Shown here piece by piece: positions 15,388 through 20,264 of a stretch of DNA of 20,264 nt. Each line of letters starts with the position of its first letter. Position 1 is the stretch's first letter. The DNA is taken from positions 1-20,264 of the forward strand of contig JAURLR010000014.1 of the NCBI GenBank assembly GCA_030831135.1, written 5' to 3'. The notes below the pieces were generated by a model that saw only the letters and a list, made by a program, of their open reading frames with translations, did not search any database and had not been told where the DNA came from. A program made the position numbers and the translations under genes. Source of the DNA: Alphaproteobacteria bacterium. GTDB taxonomy: Bacteria > Pseudomonadota > Alphaproteobacteria > UBA6615.

Positions 15388-15558
15388 TTGGCGCAGCCAT
15401 TTGGTGATTTCGAGTGGTCGCAAGGACGACCTTGTTACCCCAATATGGGATCAATTCACCCGATTGTCAGCCTCGAAAGCCCGGATTTCCATGGCGAAAC
15501 GGCGTTTTGGGCCGCTGCGACATGGTGTCTCAAGGTTGCGCAAGGCGTGGGCAGTGAC

Positions 15559-15587
15559 TTGTTGGGCGCGGTGCGCTGGGCTATTTT
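15559..15587 (+). promoter_or_regulatory. Possible promoter of the cytochrome c oxidase operon
   Basis: TTGTTG (15559-15564), a 17-bp spacer and TATTTT (15582-15587) form a plausible sigma70-type promoter about 80 bp before the ctaC start, in the 278-bp gap that separates it from the divergent tldD. I saw no clear regulator site and no small gene in the rest of that gap. Evidence is by eye only. Confidence 0.4.
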
Positions 15588-15665
15588 TCCGGCGTTCGAG
15601 TGTTAAGGGGCAGGCGGACACGTGGCGTAATTTCGCGCTGATGTCTGCCAGATGGAAGCGAGCGT

Positions 15666-16547
15666 ATGACGAAAATTCGATATCACCTCAAACGCAGTCT
15701 CGGCCTTTTGGGTCTGGCAGCGATGATTGGAATGTTTGCAGCACCAGCAATGGCGCAGCAACCGACACCTTGGCAGCTTGGTTTCCAGGAGGCACATTCG
15801 CCGATCATGGAGCAGATGACCTCTTTCCATAATTTTCTGCTCTGGATCATTTTCGCGATCTCGATCTTCGTCCTGATCCTGCTGCTGTATGTGATCGTAC
15901 GTTTCCGCGAGAAGAAGAACCCGGTTCCTTCCAAGGTAACCCACAACACGACCATCGAAGTCCTCTGGACGGTCATTCCGGTGGTGATTCTTTTCGTGAT
16001 CGGCTTCTATTCGTTGCCGCTGCTCTATGCGACCGACGACACCGCGGATGCCGATATGACGGTGAAGGTGATCGGGCGCCAGTGGTACTGGAGCTACGAA
16101 TACCCCGATCATGGTGATTTCACCTTTGATGCCTTCATGGTTCCCGATGCCGATCTGAAGCCCGGTCAGCCGCGCCTCCTGGCGACCGATGAAGACCTCG
16201 TGCTTCCCGTCGGCAAGAAAATCCGCGTTCTCGTGACCTCGTCTGACGTGCTGCACGCCTTTGCGATGCCGGCGTTTGGTGTCAAAAAGGATGCGGTTCC
16301 AGGACGGATTAACGAAACCTGGTTCCAGATCAACGAACCCGGCATGTATTACGGCCAGTGTTCGGAGCTTTGCGGGGCAGGCCACGCCTTCATGCCGCTG
16401 GCGATTCGCGCGGTGCCGGAAGCTGAATTCAACGCCTGGGTCACGAAGGCGCAGGCCCGGTTCGGTGGAAGCGAGGGGGACTTGTCCCCGCGTCCGATCC
16501 AGGTTGTCAGAAACGAAGCGGGTGATGCGCCCGCGGTTGCGCAGTAG
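15666..16547 (+). CDS. ctaC: Cytochrome c oxidase subunit II (CuA subunit)
   Basis: 293 residues. A signal peptide is visible (basic start, hydrophobic 12-26, A-M-A then Q31), followed by two membrane helices (about 55-80 and 97-118). The periplasmic cupredoxin domain carries the aromatic patch GRQWYWSYEYPD, H197 (VLHAFAMPAFGVK) and the CuA motif C232-S-E-L-C236-G-A-G-H240-A-F-M243, all CuA ligands present. It accepts electrons from cytochrome c and passes them to heme a of subunit I. The C-terminal tail after about residue 262 is a short low-complexity extension without a cytochrome c domain. GGAAGCGAG lies just before the ATG. First gene of the operon; ctaD follows after 20 bp. Confidence 0.97.
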   Translation: MTKIRYHLKRSLGLLGLAAMIGMFAAPAMAQQPTPWQLGFQEAHSPIMEQMTSFHNFLLWIIFAISIFVLILLLYVIVRFREKKNPVPSKVTHNTTIEVLWTVIPVVILFVIGFYSLPLLYATDDTADADMTVKVIGRQWYWSYEYPDHGDFTFDAFMVPDADLKPGQPRLLATDEDLVLPVGKKIRVLVTSSDVLHAFAMPAFGVKKDAVPGRINETWFQINEPGMYYGQCSELCGAGHAFMPLAIRAVPEAEFNAWVTKAQARFGGSEGDLSPRPIQVVRNEAGDAPAVAQ

Positions 16548-16552
16548 CGTGA

Positions 16553-18202
<1,650 letters not shown>

Positions 18203-18228
18203 GCACAACAACTGACGGAGCCGGAGTT

Positions 18229-19161
18229 TTGGCCGACGCTGCATATCTGAACGACGCACAAGAGGCCGCGCTGGTTAAGGCGCCGGTCTCGCGCGTGTCG
18301 GATTTCGTCGCGTTGCTCAAACCGCGGGTGATGACGCTTGTCGTCTTCTCGGGCGCTGTTGGATTGTTTGTGGCGCCGGGTGCCTTGCATCCGCTTCTCG
18401 CCATCGTTGCGATCCTGTGCATCGCCGTCGGGTCCGGTGCGGCGGGAGCCATAAACATGTGGTACGAGCGCGATATCGACGCGCTCATGTCTCGGACAGC
18501 CAATCGTCCGATACCTGCAGGACGGGTGGCTCCGGGCGATGCGCTTGGGTTTGCCGTGATCCTGGCAGTGTTCTCGGTCGGATTGATGGGGCTGGCGACC
18601 AACTGGGTTGCCGCCGGGCTTCTGGCGGCCGCCATCCTGTTTTATGTCTTCGTCTATACGGTCTGGCTCAAGCGCCGCACGCCGCAGAATATCGTGATCG
18701 GTGGCGCCGCCGGTGCCTTCCCGCCGATGATCGGCTGGGCCGCCGTGACCGGCGATGTCAGTCTGGTCTCCGTGGCCTTGTTTGCGATCATCTTCCTGTG
18801 GACGCCGCCGCATTTCTGGGCTCTGGCGCTGTATCGCAGCGGTGACTATGCCCGCGCGGGTGTCCCGATGATGCCGGTGGTGGCCGGGCGTGTCTCGACC
18901 AAGCGCCAGATGCTGTTTTACACGTTGATCCTTCTGCCGGTCAGCCTGACTCCCTATTTTCTGGGGGGCGCGGGTCTTGTCTATGCTGTGGGCACAACGG
19001 TTCTGGGCCTCCTGTTCGTTGCGAGCGCCGTCCGTGTGATTCGTGAGCCGGATGCAGCCGAAGACAAGGCCGCCAAGGCCATGTTCGGGTTCTCGATCCT
19101 TTATCTGTTTCTGGTGTTTGCGCTTCTGCTTGCCGACATGCTGCTTGGACTTGGAGGCTGA
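18229..19161 (+). CDS. ctaB: Heme O synthase (protoheme IX farnesyltransferase)
   Basis: About 310 residues, the usual size. The frame is open upstream into ctaD, but no ATG lies between the ctaD stop and the conserved region, so the likely start is the TTG at 18229, with ACGGAG eight bases upstream. The family signature is [15 protein letters not shown] with RPIPAGR after it, and the second region reads [20 protein letters not shown] followed by [13 protein letters not shown]; about nine membrane helices can be drawn. It adds a farnesyl chain to heme B to give heme O, which heme A synthase then oxidises for CtaD. Its place between ctaD and the assembly genes fits. Confidence 0.95.
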   Translation: MADAAYLNDAQEAALVKAPVSRVSDFVALLKPRVMTLVVFSGAVGLFVAPGALHPLLAIVAILCIAVGSGAAGAINMWYERDIDALMSRTANRPIPAGRVAPGDALGFAVILAVFSVGLMGLATNWVAAGLLAAAILFYVFVYTVWLKRRTPQNIVIGGAAGAFPPMIGWAAVTGDVSLVSVALFAIIFLWTPPHFWALALYRSGDYARAGVPMMPVVAGRVSTKRQMLFYTLILLPVSLTPYFLGGAGLVYAVGTTVLGLLFVASAVRVIREPDAAEDKAAKAMFGFSILYLFLVFALLLADMLLGLGG

Positions 19162-19166
19162 ACCGA

Positions 19167-19298
19167 ATGGCCAAACGCGAACTCAGTGATCGTCACCGCG
19201 AACAACGTGGCAAGAACTATGCGATGGCGGCTGTGATACTCGGCCTGATCGCGATTTTCTATCTGGTCTTCGTGGCACGCGCGGGGCTCCTGGGATGA
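19167..19298 (+). CDS. coxF: CoxF-like small membrane protein of the oxidase operon
   Basis: A 43-residue gene starting at the ATG at 19167, five bases after ctaB, and overlapping the ctaG start by four bases (ATGA). The sequence starts MAKRELSDRHREQRGKN, a charged cytoplasmic head, then one membrane helix (about 18-39, containing AAVILGLIAIFYLVFVA) and ends RAGLLG. Its size, position and charged-head-plus-helix form match the small CoxF-type proteins between ctaB and ctaG in alphaproteobacterial oxidase operons. The role is not established; help in subunit or cofactor assembly is assumed from context. Confidence 0.85.
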   Translation: MAKRELSDRHREQRGKNYAMAAVILGLIAIFYLVFVARAGLLG

Positions 19299-19909
19299 GT
19301 ACATCAATGAATCCGAACATGCGTCGCCGGAACCGCTATGTCCTCGCCGGAATGGTCGGGGTCGTTCTGGCGATGAACGGTTTCGCCTACGCCATGGTGC
19401 CGGCCTATCGTGCCTTCTGTCAGCAATTCGGGTTTGCCGGGACGCCACTGGTTGCAGAAAAAGCGCCGGAAAGTGACGAAATCCTGCTCGATCGCAGAAT
19501 TACAGTGCGTTTCAACAGTGACATCGAACCGGCACTCAACTGGCGTTTCAAGCCTGTGCAGCGCAGCATGGACCTTCAGGTCGGTGATACCGGACTGGCG
19601 TTTTACGAGGCCGTGAACATGGCCGACCACCCGATCTCGGGGACGGCGACCTTCAATGTCACGCCCCTCAAGGCTGCACCGTATTTCGTGAAGATCGAGT
19701 GTTTCTGCTTCACCGAGCAGACGCTTTCACCGGGCGAAACCGTCGATATGCCGGTGACCTTTTTTGTGGATCCCGCCATCGCCGAGGACAAGAACCTCGA
19801 TGATGTGACCACGATTACCCTGAGTTACACATTCTTCCGCGATCATGAGGCAGAGGCCGAGCACAAGGCCGCTGCACTTGATCTGCGCGAAACACCGCAA
19901 GTGAACTAA
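19295..19909 (+). CDS. ctaG: Cytochrome c oxidase assembly protein CtaG/Cox11 (CuB chaperone)
   Basis: 204 residues. One N-terminal membrane helix (about 15-36) is followed by the conserved VPAYRAFCQQFGFAGTP with C42, then a periplasmic immunoglobulin-like copper domain. The copper-binding C-F-C motif is at C136 and C138 (KIECFCFTEQTLSPGE), followed by DMPVTFFVDP, all diagnostic for Cox11. It delivers copper to the CuB site of CtaD at the periplasmic face. The start overlaps the end of coxF by four bases, suggesting translational coupling. It is a different family from the caa3-type CtaG of Bacillus. Confidence 0.96.
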   Translation: MSTSMNPNMRRRNRYVLAGMVGVVLAMNGFAYAMVPAYRAFCQQFGFAGTPLVAEKAPESDEILLDRRITVRFNSDIEPALNWRFKPVQRSMDLQVGDTGLAFYEAVNMADHPISGTATFNVTPLKAAPYFVKIECFCFTEQTLSPGETVDMPVTFFVDPAIAEDKNLDDVTTITLSYTFFRDHEAEAEHKAAALDLRETPQVN

Positions 19910-19935
19910 CAAGATACCGCTGAAAGAGAACGAGC

Positions 19936-20264
19936 ATGAGCGACCACGCACAAGATCACGGTAAGGGCAATCACCCCTATCACATGGTGGAACCCAGCCC
20001 GTGGCCCATCGTCGGCTCCATCGGCGGCTTGACCCTTGCATTGGGGATGGTGATCTATCTGCACCCGACCATGTTCGGACCGGGCCCGCAGCCATTTTTC
20101 GAGACCATTGGGCTCTGGATGATTGCACCGGGTCTGATCATTGCGATGATCACGATGATGGGCTGGTGGCGCGACGTGATCGACGAAGCGACCGTCCAGA
20201 AGATGCATACTGGCGTTGTCCAGATCAGCCTGCGCTACGGGATGATGCTGTTCATCATTTCCGA
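19936..20264 (+). CDS. ctaE: Cytochrome c oxidase subunit III (5' part, cut by window edge)
   Basis: The first 109 codons are in the window. The protein begins MSDHAQDHGKGNHPYHMVEP, and HPYHMVEPSPWPI is the classic N-terminal signature of subunit III. Two membrane helices follow (about 25-45 and 55-75), then WWRDVIDEAT and HTGVVQISLRYGMMLFI, also typical. An AGAGAA ribosome site precedes the ATG; the gap to ctaG is 26 bp. Subunit III stabilises the core oxidase and its oxygen and proton pathways. Confidence 0.95.
   Translation, partial: MSDHAQDHGKGNHPYHMVEPSPWPIVGSIGGLTLALGMVIYLHPTMFGPGPQPFFETIGLWMIAPGLIIAMITMMGWWRDVIDEATVQKMHTGVVQISLRYGMMLFIIS

Overview
The window looks like chromosomal core DNA from a GC-rich alphaproteobacterium, probably of the Rhodospirillales type. 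This rests on a ctaC-ctaD-ctaB-coxF-ctaG-ctaE cytochrome oxidase operon divergent from tldD, a plant/alphaproteobacterial-type glutamate-cysteine ligase, RsmE, UbiA and UbiD. No RNA operons, tRNAs, insertion sequences, phage genes or CRISPR arrays were seen. The genus call is inference.

Layout. 1-2151: a membrane-lipid block. A glycosyltransferase (cut by the window edge) lies 4 bp behind a PlcP/LpxH-like metallophosphoesterase, and a diacylglycerol-kinase-like gene diverges from the pair. The 160-bp gap between them carries four 11-bp-spaced repeats that resemble PHO boxes, so this may be a phosphate-starvation lipid-remodelling cassette. 2167-5527: a minus-strand run ubiD - MAPEG membrane protein - pmbA/tldE. 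5613-7308: a cyclotransferase-like protein of unknown role, convergent with ubiA. 7357-9517: rsmE followed by gshA.

9518-11081 is the least ordinary part. It holds an intrinsic terminator pointing away from the LysR gene, a strongly foldable noncoding stretch, a very acidic 83-residue protein of unknown function, a cluster of ATAG repeats, and a divergent OxyR-like LysR regulator in which His occupies the position of the peroxide-reactive cysteine.

11088-13818: an EmrB/EmrA-type multidrug efflux pair on the minus strand, with two palindromic operator-like sites about two helical turns apart just upstream. 13954-15387: tldD, the partner of pmbA/tldE located about 10 kb away. 15559-20264: the aa3-type cytochrome c oxidase operon with subunits II, I and III (partial), heme O synthase, Cox11 copper chaperone, and a 43-residue CoxF-like membrane peptide.

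Functional themes: quinone synthesis (UbiA, UbiD) and terminal oxidase assembly (Cta genes) serve aerobic respiration. Glutathione synthesis, a MAPEG protein, efflux and an OxyR-like regulator suggest redox or toxic-compound defence. TldD/TldE form a peptide-processing protease.
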